Of a stretch of DNA of 64,000 nucleotides, positions 17,767 to 25,794 are shown in pieces. Made by a program: the position numbers and the translations under genes. Within the stretch, counting starts at the first letter, position 1. Each line of letters starts with the position of its first letter. The stretch covers positions 1-64,000 of the forward strand of contig JALHRD010000009.1 in assembly GCA_022841625.1 (NCBI GenBank). Reading direction: 5' to 3'. The stretch comes from Xanthobacteraceae bacterium (GTDB taxonomy: Bacteria > Pseudomonadota > Alphaproteobacteria > Rhizobiales > Xanthobacteraceae). The notes under the pieces were generated by a model that saw only the letters and a program-made list of their open reading frames with translations, was not told where the DNA came from and did not search any database.

Positions 17767-18606
17767 ATGGCGGACGACTTCAGTTACTGCGAAACGCTGG
17801 TACGCGAGGCCGATAAGGATCGCTTCGCTGCGGCGCTGTTTGCACCGGCGCCCCATCGCCGCGCGCTGCACGCCTTATATGCCTTTAATGCGGAGCTTGC
17901 GCGTGTGCGCGAGCATGCGCGTGAGCCAATGCCTGGCGAAATCAGATTGCAGTGGTGGCGCGAAACGCTTGGTGGCGCACGACCGGGCGAGGCGGGGCCG
18001 GTCGCCGCAGCGCTTATAGCCACGATCGCCCGCTATCGGCTGCCGCTATCTGTTGTTATGGAAATGATCGAGGCGCGCAGTTTCGATCTCTATGACGACC
18101 CCATGGACTCGTTGGCCGCGCTCGAAGCTTATGCCGAGAAAACATCCTCGGCGTTGATCCGGCTTGCGGCCCAAATCCTCAATGACGGCGACGATCCAGG
18201 TGCCGCCGAGCAAATCCGGCATGCTGGTCTGGCCCACGCCATCGCCGGGGTTCTGGTCGCCTTTCCGCTTCATGCGGCGCGTCGGCAGCTTTATTTGCCG
18301 CGCGACGTGATGTCCCGCCATGGCGCGCGCGCGGAGGACGTTTTTGCCGGGGTTGCAACCCCGGAGTTGAAAGCCGCGCTGGCGGAACTACGCGATGTGG
18401 CGCGGGGGCATTTATCTAAGATCGTGATCGCTGATGTGCCCGGCGGGCTGGCGCCGGCGCTGTTACCGGCAGCGCTGGTGGGGCCGACGCTCAAGCGGCT
18501 GGAGCGTGACGCCGATCCGTTTGCGCCACTTCCGCTGCCGCAATGGCGCCGATTGTGGTTGCTGTGGCGCGCCGCGCGCAACCCGCAGCGTATTGTCGGC
18601 TATTAG
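17767..18606 (+). CDS. Squalene/phytoene synthase-like protein (NDUFAF6-like)
   Basis: A 279-residue member of the trans-isoprenyl diphosphate synthase fold. The family context is clear (HRRALHALYAFNAELARVRE near residue 29, EIRLQWWRETL near residue 58), but the first Asp-rich metal motif (DDxxD, usually after YAFCR) is replaced by ELARVRE, so prenyl-diphosphate condensation is doubtful. Human NDUFAF6 is a similar non-catalytic-looking member that helps assemble complex I. The gene follows the NDUFAF3-like gene by five bases. Hopanoid or carotenoid synthesis genes are absent nearby, which also argues against a terpenoid role. Confidence 0.75.
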   Translation: MADDFSYCETLVREADKDRFAAALFAPAPHRRALHALYAFNAELARVREHAREPMPGEIRLQWWRETLGGARPGEAGPVAAALIATIARYRLPLSVVMEMIEARSFDLYDDPMDSLAALEAYAEKTSSALIRLAAQILNDGDDPGAAEQIRHAGLAHAIAGVLVAFPLHAARRQLYLPRDVMSRHGARAEDVFAGVATPELKAALAELRDVARGHLSKIVIADVPGGLAPALLPAALVGPTLKRLERDADPFAPLPLPQWRRLWLLWRAARNPQRIVGY

Positions 18607-18610
18607 AGCA

Positions 18611-18644
18611 CCTTCACGGTGGCCGTCGATATCCTGCGTCGGCG
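18611..18644. repeat. 34-bp dispersed repeat, copy 1
   Basis: This 34-base segment matches 43220-43253 with two mismatches (positions 9 and 12). In both places it begins four bases after a TAG stop of an unrelated gene, and the bases TTAGA or TTAG around the stop also match. No hairpin or ORF explains the conservation. Confidence 0.7.
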
Positions 18645-18734
18645 AGATAACTTGATAAGTCGCCAGCTTCTGACCCACATAACAGCGCTGCGGACGGGCG
18701 GTTGTCTCGCCGGTAAGCCGGCGTCGGTCGCCTC

Positions 18735-19955
18735 CTACTTTCGAAATTGATACAGGCCGACGCTTACGGCCCCTGCTTCGAAACCTGCCTGGCAATACGA
18801 CAGGTAGTATTCCCACATTCGCTTGAATCGTTCGTCAAACCCGATATCCTTGATGGATGGCCAAGCATTTTGAAAGCGCTGCTGCCATTCAGCGAGACTC
18901 GCCGCGTAGCTTTCGCCGAACATTTCTCGCCTGACGAGCTTAAGGCCGGCTGCGTCTGCCTCGCGCTCGATAACCCCAATAGTCGGCAGCATTCCTCCCG
19001 GAAAAATGTACTGTTGAATAAAATCCGGCCTTCGTCGGTAGGATTCGTATCGCGCTTCGTCGATCGTGATGACCTGTAACACGGCAACGCCACCCTGCCG
19101 CAGCCGGTCTCGAACCTGCTTGAAATAGGTGGGCCAATATGCGGCGCCGACGGCCTCTAGCATCTCGATCGAAACAACGCGATCGTATACGCCCTGTACG
19201 TCCCGATAGTCCTGAAGGTGGAGATCGCTATAGGTGAAAAGGCCGCGCTCACGCAGACGCTCGCTCGCATACTCGAGTTGCCGAGCCGACAATGTGATTC
19301 CGGTTACCTTGCAGCGGTAGAGTTCGATGAGACGTTCTGCCAAGGCGCCCCAGCCGCAGCCTATTTCAAGAACAGTCTCACCGCCGGATAGCTCGAGAAA
19401 GTCCGCAACCCGATCCGCCTTCGCTCGCTGCGCTTCCTCCAGTGTATCGGTGGGCGACGAAAACAGCCCGGAGGAGTAGTTCATGCCTGCATCGAGCCAG
19501 TACGAATAAAAATCATTTCCGAGGTCGTAGTGCGCTGCAATATTTTGCCGACTTCCGCGTTTGCTATTGCGGTTGAGCGCGTGCCGAAGTCTTGCAATGA
19601 AACGCGGCAGATGTAACCGCGGCCGTACGGCAGCATTTCGCAATGCGAGCCTCAGGAGCGCACGCAGGTCCGGCGATGACCATTCATTGGCGATATAGGA
19701 CTCCGCCACACCGACGTCGCCGCGCAATGCCATGCGCCAGATAACTCGCAAGCTATGAATCCGCAGATGTGCATTTGGCCCTGGCCGTGGACCTTCGAAA
19801 ACGAGGCGTTCGCCGCCCGGCATGTCGATAGAAAGGCGGCCGGCGTGAAGGCGGCGCACCGTCCGCCGCAGCAGGCCATGCAGCAGTGAATGGATGGTCA
19901 GCGGGGCGTCAAGGGTGAGGGGCTGGTTCGCCCCCGGCTCGTGATGAGAAGACAT
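18735..19955 (-). CDS. cfa: Cyclopropane-fatty-acyl-phospholipid synthase
   Basis: This enzyme of 406 residues methylates unsaturated acyl chains of membrane lipids with S-adenosylmethionine. The N-terminal lipid-binding part precedes the SAM motif VLEIGCGWGALAERL near residue 192, with AAHYDLGNDFYSYWLD upstream and YDRVVSIEMLEAVG near residue 255. The C-terminal part has QYIFPGGMLPTIG and CxxGF-type SYCQAGFEAG. The ATG at 19955 avoids overlap with the upstream gene; an ATG at 20012 is possible. Third gene of the operon running left from the palindromic ECF promoter; related cfa genes belong to RpoE-ChrR regulons. Confidence 0.92.
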   Translation of the reverse strand: MSSHHEPGANQPLTLDAPLTIHSLLHGLLRRTVRRLHAGRLSIDMPGGERLVFEGPRPGPNAHLRIHSLRVIWRMALRGDVGVAESYIANEWSSPDLRALLRLALRNAAVRPRLHLPRFIARLRHALNRNSKRGSRQNIAAHYDLGNDFYSYWLDAGMNYSSGLFSSPTDTLEEAQRAKADRVADFLELSGGETVLEIGCGWGALAERLIELYRCKVTGITLSARQLEYASERLRERGLFTYSDLHLQDYRDVQGVYDRVVSIEMLEAVGAAYWPTYFKQVRDRLRQGGVAVLQVITIDEARYESYRRRPDFIQQYIFPGGMLPTIGVIEREADAAGLKLVRREMFGESYAASLAEWQQRFQNAWPSIKDIGFDERFKRMWEYYLSYCQAGFEAGAVSVGLYQFRK

Positions 19956-19962
19956 CGTAGAT

Positions 19963-20751
19963 TCAGTCCACAGTCTTTGACGACGTGGGTACGATGAGTC
20001 CGGTGGTGACATGCGCGGCCGGCTTTCGACGATACCTCAGTCCCTTCAACCAAAGCCGCAGCGCTTCCCAGTGGATGGCGGCGATCACCTTTATCGTGAT
20101 CGCCGGCATCGTGAGACAAAGGCGCAGGATTGCCGCGTCCGTCAACGCTCGGCGCTCGCCCACCAGCACTGCATTGAGCACGGCACCATGGCTCGATCGT
20201 GCGCGAATGCCGACGGATACCCGTTCCTTCGGAACGGTGACCCGGAACTCATACTTAAGCGCCATCTCCATGAACGGAGAAACATAAAACTGCTTGCGGC
20301 ATTCCTGATGAACAGCCCCGGGCTTGGGGTTGACCGGAATGACGTAGCTGTGTCGTTCTCCCAAGGTATTATGCACTTGATAGATGAGTGCGGTCAGCGT
20401 TCCATCTCGATGGTGACAGAAGTAGACGCTGAGCGGATTGAAGGAGTATCCAAGCGTGCGCGGCATGCAAAGCAGACCGATGCGGCCTCCAGCCAGGTCG
20501 ACGCCCGCGGCGCGAAGCTGCCCTTCGACTTGCAATCGCAACGGGACGGCCGTTCCATCGCCGTGGTCCGTGTCGCGGAGGCTGAACAGATTTGGCCGAT
20601 TATGGGAGAACAGCCGCAACGACCGGCACAGCGCTGGCAGTTCATCGAGATCGATCAAAAGCCAGAACGCGCCGTAACGGAATTGATGCGGACGCGGTGC
20701 AATCCGCCGATGCATCACCGATCCGATATAGAGCGACGAATGGTTGGTCAA
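19963..20751 (-). CDS. DUF1365 family protein
   Basis: A 262-residue protein of unknown chemistry regularly found with FAD oxidoreductases and CFA synthases. Seen: SSLYIGSVMHRRIAPRPH at the N terminus, FWLLIDLDELPAL, FNPLSVYFCHH near residue 103, and AVHQECRKQFYVSPF near residue 137, all typical of DUF1365. The TTG at 20751 overlaps the upstream TGA (TTGA), so it is translationally coupled; longer starts would run through the upstream gene. Function in lipid modification under oxidative stress is inferred from context. Confidence 0.88.
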   Translation of the reverse strand: MTNHSSLYIGSVMHRRIAPRPHQFRYGAFWLLIDLDELPALCRSLRLFSHNRPNLFSLRDTDHGDGTAVPLRLQVEGQLRAAGVDLAGGRIGLLCMPRTLGYSFNPLSVYFCHHRDGTLTALIYQVHNTLGERHSYVIPVNPKPGAVHQECRKQFYVSPFMEMALKYEFRVTVPKERVSVGIRARSSHGAVLNAVLVGERRALTDAAILRLCLTMPAITIKVIAAIHWEALRLWLKGLRYRRKPAAHVTTGLIVPTSSKTVD

Positions 20752-22094
20752 ACCGTCAATTCCCGGTTGGAGGCTACCGTCGATGCGGTCCGCACGATGC
20801 GTCCGGACTCGCCAGGCACGTTCCACGGTCGGCGTACGCCGCCCAGCTCTTCGGCTACCGCCAAGCCGGCCTGCAAGCCGTCCTCGTGGAATCCGGCTCC
20901 GAAGTGCGCGCCGCAAAACCAAGTCCGCCGCTTTCCCTGCAACAACCATAACCGCTCCTGCGCCGCGATCGCGTTCGCATCAAAGATCGGATGCTCATAG
21001 ATCTCGGTATGTATGAGTGTGCCGCTACGCGGAGGTCGAGGTGGATTGAGCGTGACGAACAACGGAACGTCCGTCGCCGTGTTCTGCAGCTTATTCATCC
21101 AATAGGTCACGCAAACACCATGGGAAACGCTAGGCTCCCCGAGATAGTTCCAGCTCGCCCAGGCCGCTCGACGTTTGGGCATGAAGCGGGCGTCCCGGTG
21201 CAGCACCGCGAGGTTGCGACTGTAGCGAAACGCGCCCAAAAGCTCGCGCTCGAGTGCGCTCGGGTCGGCGAGCATTGCAAGCGCCTGATCTGCATGCGTG
21301 GCGATGACGACGTGATCGTATTGTTCGGAATGGCCCCGCCGGTCGGTGACGATCGCCCCGCGTTCGGTGTGGCGCACCTGGATGACAGCCGTCTCCAACC
21401 TGATTTGACCCGCGAACGATCGGGTGAGCCGCTCGACGTAGCTGCGACTGCCTCCGACCACAGATTCCCAGACGGGACGGCGGAAGAACTTCAGCAGGCC
21501 GTGGTTCTGGTAGAAGCTAATGAACGCCGATAGCGGATAAGCCATCATTTCCTTTGCGGGAGCCGACCAGATCGCGCTTGCCATCGGTAGGATATGGTGC
21601 TCGCGAAATTCTCGTCTGTAATGACCTGTCGCGAGGTAATCGCCGAGGCTAATCTGTTCTTGATCGATCCGTACGGCGTCGCGAGGCGCTATTCGGTAGA
21701 AGCGGACGAGGTCGCGAAGCATCGCCCAAAAGCGCGGGTTTGCCAGGTTGGAAGGTTGCGCGAACAGGCCGGAAAGGCCCGCACCGGAATATTCCAGTCG
21801 TCCTCCGTCGAGCGAAACCGCAAATGACATCGGCGCGGTCTGGGTCGGCACTTCGAGGTGCTGCAACAGCGCCACGAAATTTGGATAAGTCAGCCGGTTG
21901 AACACAATAAACCCGGTATCGACCGGTACGTCGCGACCGGCCAGCCGAACCTGCACCGTATTGGAATGACCGCCCACCCGATCCGATTTCTCGTACACGG
22001 TGACTTCATGGCGCTGGCTGAGGAGCCAGGCCGCAGAAAGACCTGAAATTCCGGTCCCGATTACAGCTATTTTAAATCGCGCGCCGATATTCAT
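20748..22094 (-). CDS. FAD-dependent amine-oxidase-like oxidoreductase
   Basis: Flavoprotein of 448 residues with an N-terminal Rossmann motif IAVIGTGISGLSAAWLLS near residue 8 and the ExxDRVGGHSNT pattern near residue 34, as in amine oxidase/phytoene desaturase-like enzymes. VPVDTGFIVFN and YDHVVIATHADQAL are conserved in the group that pairs with DUF1365 and CFA synthase. The substrate is unknown. The ATG at 22094 lies about 36 bases downstream of the predicted start point of the leftward ECF promoter. It is the first gene of a three-gene operon with coupled stops and starts. Confidence 0.9.
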   Translation of the reverse strand: MNIGARFKIAVIGTGISGLSAAWLLSQRHEVTVYEKSDRVGGHSNTVQVRLAGRDVPVDTGFIVFNRLTYPNFVALLQHLEVPTQTAPMSFAVSLDGGRLEYSGAGLSGLFAQPSNLANPRFWAMLRDLVRFYRIAPRDAVRIDQEQISLGDYLATGHYRREFREHHILPMASAIWSAPAKEMMAYPLSAFISFYQNHGLLKFFRRPVWESVVGGSRSYVERLTRSFAGQIRLETAVIQVRHTERGAIVTDRRGHSEQYDHVVIATHADQALAMLADPSALERELLGAFRYSRNLAVLHRDARFMPKRRAAWASWNYLGEPSVSHGVCVTYWMNKLQNTATDVPLFVTLNPPRPPRSGTLIHTEIYEHPIFDANAIAAQERLWLLQGKRRTWFCGAHFGAGFHEDGLQAGLAVAEELGGVRRPWNVPGESGRIVRTASTVASNRELTV

Positions 22095-22136
22095 CAGGCA
22101 CCAACCATGTCCAGCCGCCGACTCAACGGTCCATGG

Positions 22137-22167
22137 TTTCATACGTAAGGCGCCTCCATTTGGATCA
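22137..22167 (-). promoter_or_regulatory. Leftward ECF-type promoter (oxidoreductase operon)
   Basis: On the minus strand TGATCC (22167-22162), an 18-base spacer and TATGAAA (22143-22137) lie 43 bases before the oxidoreductase ATG. The element matches the promoters for rpoE and folE in this window in both hexamers and spacing. The -35 TGATCC agrees with the consensus reported for Rhodobacter RpoE. Confidence 0.7.
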
Positions 22168-22174
22168 CTGCGCC

Positions 22175-22204
22175 TGATCCAAACTGCCGTAGCTTGCGTT
22201 TGAA
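22175..22204 (+). promoter_or_regulatory. Rightward ECF-type promoter (rpoE-chrR)
   Basis: TGATCC (22175-22180), 18 bases and TTTGAA (22199-22204). With the leftward promoter it forms a 9-bp perfect inverted repeat (TTTGGATCA at 22159-22167 and TGATCCAAA at 22175-22183, spacer seven). The expected start of transcription near 22212 excludes start codons before it and favours the ATG at 22315. Confidence 0.7.
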
Positions 22205-22314
22205 AGGATATGCAGTCCACCGTACACTCTGGCCATTGTCCGATCATGCTGGTGATCGTCCCGATCAAACGGTCGCGGCGGGCCGGGAACAGCGATGAAG
22301 AGTTATCACCGGCC

Positions 22315-22896
22315 ATGCACACTGACGATTGCGTTGCCGCCCCCCATCCGGACTGGAACCGTCTGATTGCCGCCATTGCGGTGCGACAAGACCGCGACGC
22401 ATTCCGTAAACTGTTTGAATATTTCGCCCCGCGTGTGAAGACGTACTTCCAGCGGTCGGGCGCGAGTGAGGCCCATGCCGAGGAACTTGCCCAAGAAACG
22501 ATGTTGACGGTATGGCGAAAGGCTTCGCTCTTTGATCCGAACAGCAGCGGAGCGAGTGCGTGGATTTTCGCGATTGGCCGCAACCTGCGCATCGACGCCT
22601 TTCGTCGCGAGCGACGTGGCGGTGCCATCCAGGTCAGCGAGATCGAAGCCGAGTTTAAAGTCGACGAGGCGCCACTCCCTGACATGTCTCTGGCGAGCGC
22701 TCAATCCGAGACGCGCGTACGTGTGGCCCTTGAGCAACTGCCGGCCGACCAGGTTCGCGTCGTGGAATTGTCGTTTTTCGAGGAAAAGGCGCATGCCGAG
22801 ATCGCCGGAATCCTAGGGATTCCGCTTGGTACCGTGAAGTCCCGGCTGCGACTGGCCATTAACCGACTCCGCATTGCGTTGGGTGAACCGACATGA
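22315..22896 (+). CDS. rpoE: ECF sigma factor, RpoE (ChrR-controlled type)
   Basis: Extracytoplasmic-function sigma factor of 193 residues. Region 2 holds FEYFAPRVKTYFQRSGA near residue 39 and AEELAQETMLTVWRKASLFDP near residue 61 (shown as its two halves, LAQETMLTVWRK then FDP); region 4 has LPADQVRVVELSFFEEKAHAEIA and GIPLGTVKSRLRLAI, the -35 binding helix. The pairing with a zinc ChrR-type anti-sigma marks the group that answers singlet oxygen in Rhodobacter. The frame is open from 22210, but the promoter position rules that out; 22315 was chosen. The stop overlaps chrR by four bases. Confidence 0.93.
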   Translation: MHTDDCVAAPHPDWNRLIAAIAVRQDRDAFRKLFEYFAPRVKTYFQRSGASEAHAEELAQETMLTVWRKASLFDPNSSGASAWIFAIGRNLRIDAFRRERRGGAIQVSEIEAEFKVDEAPLPDMSLASAQSETRVRVALEQLPADQVRVVELSFFEEKAHAEIAGILGIPLGTVKSRLRLAINRLRIALGEPT

Positions 22897-23543
22897 CGCT
22901 TCAACACCATCCGGACGATTGTACACTGGCGGCATTCGCCGCCGGAACGCTTGATCTTGGCGAGCACGTCGCGATTGCAACTCATTTGGTCGGCTGCTCA
23001 CAATGCCGTGGCTTCGTTCGCGCGATGGAAGGCGTCGGCGGAACCGTGCTGGCCAGCCTGCCCCCGACTCCGATGTCGGCAGATGCGCTGCTGCAGTTGG
23101 AAGCGCGGTTGTCGGACACCAGCGAACCTCAGCAGACGGAATCGATGCCGCCGATTTCGGACACCGGTATACCGAGTCTGCCTAAGTTCGTTCGCCAGTA
23201 TCGTATGGGCGGGTGGCAATGGGTCGCCCCACGTGTCCGCCTACGACGTATTGACCTACCGGTACCGAGCAAGACTCGCGTCTTTTTGCTGCGCTCCGGA
23301 CCTGGCACCAGAATGCTGCAGCATTCCCATACCGGCGTCGAGATGACCTGCGTTTTGGCCGGAGCATTCGAGCACGAGGGCGGATATTTCGGTCCCGGCG
23401 ATTTCGACTTGGGTGACGAGACGATCGATCATCGTCCGATTGTGAAGGGCCGGGAGGACTGCATCTGCCTGGTTGCGATGCGCGGTGATCTGCGCCTCGA
23501 AGGTCTGTTGGGGCGCCTGATTCAGCCGTTCGTGCGCCTATGA
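22893..23543 (+). CDS. chrR: Zinc-binding cupin anti-sigma factor ChrR
   Basis: ChrR holds RpoE inactive until singlet oxygen or organic hydroperoxide is sensed. The 216-residue protein has the zinc anti-sigma domain with His6, His31, Cys35 and Cys38 (HLVGCSQC), the same numbering as described for Rhodobacter sphaeroides ChrR. The C-terminal cupin (about 115-210) carries MLQHSHTGVEMTCVLAGAFEHE, giving the His-x-His-x-Glu metal set, and a later His in ETIDHRP. Translationally coupled to rpoE (ATGA). Strong assignment. Confidence 0.93.
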   Translation: MTLQHHPDDCTLAAFAAGTLDLGEHVAIATHLVGCSQCRGFVRAMEGVGGTVLASLPPTPMSADALLQLEARLSDTSEPQQTESMPPISDTGIPSLPKFVRQYRMGGWQWVAPRVRLRRIDLPVPSKTRVFLLRSGPGTRMLQHSHTGVEMTCVLAGAFEHEGGYFGPGDFDLGDETIDHRPIVKGREDCICLVAMRGDLRLEGLLGRLIQPFVRL

Positions 23544-23582
23544 ACGCGCTAACACTCAACCGCACGTGATGATTGACTGAGT

Positions 23583-24419
23583 GTGGCCACCGTGACCCTT
23601 GCACAAATCGTCATCCTCGCGCTCGGCGTCGCCGCCGGCCTCGCAGCTGTGATGGCAGCGGCATGGCGTGTCCAACAGGTTACCGGCCACTCGGGCTGGA
23701 TCGACGCATCTTGGACGTTCGGCGTTGGCGGCGCCGCTTTGCTTGGTGCACTGGCACCACTTGGTTCGGACTGGCCGCCGACCTGGCGGCAACTCCTGGT
23801 TGCCGCACTCGTTGCCGTGTGGTCGCTGAGGCTCGGCTTGCATATCGTTGCGCGCAACCGGTCCGCGGCCGACGATCCGCGCTATCGCCAATTGGCGGCG
23901 GAATGGGGCGTCGAAGCGCCTAGCCGGATGTTCTGGTTCCTGCAGAAGCAGGCCGCCGTAGGCGTCATTCTCGCGGTTTGCGCGGCCCTGGCAGCCCAAA
24001 ATCCAAATCCGGCGTTTCGGATGCAGGATGTGATCGGGATTCTGCTGCTGGCCACGGCGCTGATCGGCGAAGCCGTTGCCGATGCGCAACTTCGCAGCTT
24101 CAGGGAACGCAACCCGGATCGAAGCGCGGTGTGCGACGTGGGCCTTTGGCGCTGGTCACGTCATCCGAACTACTTTTTCGAGTGGCTTGTTTGGCTCGCT
24201 TATCCGGCCATTGCGATCGACACCTCGATGCACAATCCCTGGGGCTGGCTCGCGCTGATGGCGCCCGCCTGCATGTACTGGGTGCTGGTCCGCGTGTCCG
24301 GGATTCCTCCGCTGGAGGATCACATGCTGCGCACCCGCGGCGAAGCATACCGCGACTACCAGCGGCGGACCCGACCGTTTGTTCCATTGCCGATCCTCGG
24401 TCAGGGCCGATACCGCTGA
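23583..24419 (+). CDS. DUF1295 family membrane protein (steroid reductase-like)
   Basis: Integral membrane protein of 278 residues from the steroid 5-alpha-reductase/isoprenylcysteine methyltransferase superfamily. About six hydrophobic segments are visible. The C-terminal signature includes LWRWSRHPNYFFEWLVWLAY near residue 192 and MLRTRGEAYRDYQRRT near the end, typical of DUF1295. Such genes accompany cfa and rpoE-chrR in several Proteobacteria. It starts with GTG 39 bases after chrR, with no ECF motif between, so it is likely third in that operon. Substrate unknown. Confidence 0.88.
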   Translation: MATVTLAQIVILALGVAAGLAAVMAAAWRVQQVTGHSGWIDASWTFGVGGAALLGALAPLGSDWPPTWRQLLVAALVAVWSLRLGLHIVARNRSAADDPRYRQLAAEWGVEAPSRMFWFLQKQAAVGVILAVCAALAAQNPNPAFRMQDVIGILLLATALIGEAVADAQLRSFRERNPDRSAVCDVGLWRWSRHPNYFFEWLVWLAYPAIAIDTSMHNPWGWLALMAPACMYWVLVRVSGIPPLEDHMLRTRGEAYRDYQRRTRPFVPLPILGQGRYR

Positions 24420-24432
24420 TTCTTCCTTTTGG

Positions 24433-24462
24433 TGATCCAATTTCGATGGCGGAACGTTTGAC
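24433..24462 (+). promoter_or_regulatory. Third ECF-type promoter (folE)
   Basis: TGATCC (24433-24438), an 18-base spacer and TTTGAC (24457-24462) lie 61 bases before the folE ATG. It repeats the pattern of the two promoters near rpoE, differing from them only in the last bases of the -10. It is the sequence basis for placing folE and DUF2177 under RpoE. Confidence 0.65.
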
Positions 24463-24523
24463 GGTGAGTGGGCCGTTGTCAGTGCCTAGGTCGCTGCGGT
24501 GCGCGTGGAGGAGTCTGAGCCCG

Positions 24524-25153
24524 ATGAATGTCATTGCAAAATCCGCCGAGCCGCTGCACGTCCAAAAAGTACCCGGCTATCCATCTGACCAGCAGGCCAA
24601 GGACGCATTCCGCCTGCTGCTGAGCTGGATTGGCGAGGATGTGGATCGCGACGGTCTGCGAGAGACGCCTGACCGTCTGGTCCGCGCTTTTCGTGAGTAC
24701 TTTTCCGGCTACCACCAGGACCCTGAGCAAATACTGCAAACGACGTTCGACGAGGTCAACGGCTATGACGAGATGATTGTGCTTCGGGGTATCCCATTCG
24801 AAAGCCACTGCGAGCACCACGTTGCTCCGATCATCGGCCGAGCATGGGTCGCCTATGTACCGGACCGCCGCGTCGTGGGCATTTCAAAGCTGGCCCGCGT
24901 CGTCGAATCTTATGCCAAACGGCTGCAGATCCAGGAGCGTCTGACCTCCAACATCGCCAATACGATCAACGACGTGCTCAAACCGCAGGGCGTCGCCGTC
25001 ATGCTCAGGGCGAAACACCACTGCATGATCAGCCGCGGCGTGCAGAAGACAGGCACCGATCTGGTCACCAGTCGCATGCTTGGGTGCTTTCGGGACAATG
25101 CGATGAGCCGACAGGAATTCCTCTTGATGGCTCACGCAGACATCGAACCGTGA
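24524..25153 (+). CDS. folE: GTP cyclohydrolase I, type 1
   Basis: FolE makes dihydroneopterin triphosphate, the first step of folate synthesis. The 209-residue protein has the zinc and catalytic residues in FESHCEHHVAPIIGRAWVAY near residue 90 (Cys, His-His) and AKHHCMISRGVQKTGT near residue 160. ISKLARVVESYAKRLQIQERLT (seen in two parts) is family-typical. Start chosen at the ATG 24524, preceded by GGAGGAG at 24508. The stop overlaps a GTG for the next gene. An extra folE copy in a stress regulon could supply folate for photolyase-type cofactors; that link is speculation. Confidence 0.94.
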   Translation: MNVIAKSAEPLHVQKVPGYPSDQQAKDAFRLLLSWIGEDVDRDGLRETPDRLVRAFREYFSGYHQDPEQILQTTFDEVNGYDEMIVLRGIPFESHCEHHVAPIIGRAWVAYVPDRRVVGISKLARVVESYAKRLQIQERLTSNIANTINDVLKPQGVAVMLRAKHHCMISRGVQKTGTDLVTSRMLGCFRDNAMSRQEFLLMAHADIEP

Positions 25154-25182
25154 TTCTTACGCCCTATTACCGGGATCCGACC

Positions 25183-25581
25183 GTGACTTACATAATTGGC
25201 TACACAGCAACACTGATGACGTTCCTGCTCGTCGATATGGCGTGGCTTGGAACAATGGTGAACCGAATCTATCGGCCTGCACTCGGTGACATTCTTTCGC
25301 CTTCGGTTAACTTCGCACCTGCTGCTGTTTTCTATCTCATTTATCCGGTGGGTCTTTTAATATTCGCTGTTCTGCCGGGACTAAAGAGCGGTTCGATGCC
25401 AATGGCTGCGATGTATGGTGCTTTGTTTGGGTTCTTCACCTATGCGACCTACGATCTCAGCAACTACGCGACCTTGCGGAATTGGACGTTGCAAGTAACA
25501 ATCATCGATATCGCTTGGGGCACTCTGCTAGGCGCGATTGCTGCTTCCGTCGGCTTTTTTGCAGTTTCAAGAACGGTCTAA
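25183..25581 (+). CDS. DUF2177 family membrane protein
   Basis: Small inner-membrane protein of 132 residues with four hydrophobic segments. The N terminus (TYIIGYTATLMTFLLVDMAWLG) and the later YGALFGFFTYATYDLSNYATLRNW, with its conserved TYDLSNYATL core, are diagnostic of DUF2177. The GTG at 25183 aligns with the usual N terminus; a GTG at 25150 overlapping the folE stop would add 11 residues. DUF2177 genes recur beside rpoE-chrR and cfa clusters, but no function is established. Confidence 0.85.
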   Translation: MTYIIGYTATLMTFLLVDMAWLGTMVNRIYRPALGDILSPSVNFAPAAVFYLIYPVGLLIFAVLPGLKSGSMPMAAMYGALFGFFTYATYDLSNYATLRNWTLQVTIIDIAWGTLLGAIAASVGFFAVSRTV

Positions 25582-25794
25582 GGCGAGGGGCATGTCGGCA
25601 GCTCTAACATTGCGATAGCTTCAGCGGTCCGCTTGCCAACGACCCGGTGTAGAGGGATTCAGCAATGGAAAAGCTGACGGAGGACGGCAGCGCTGTCGTG
25701 ATTTGCTGCTGCCGCTCATGCAAAATAGCCCGCCGAAGTTCTTGACTAAAGAAGATATGCGAGTCGTGGCGATGCGCGAACTCAGCTAGGTCCT

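Noticed and set aside
25665-25789. Small frame after DUF2177 ending in PPKFLTKEDMRVVAMRELS
   Set aside because: The end looks protein-like, but the start (ATG 25665) is in another frame and no family was recognised.
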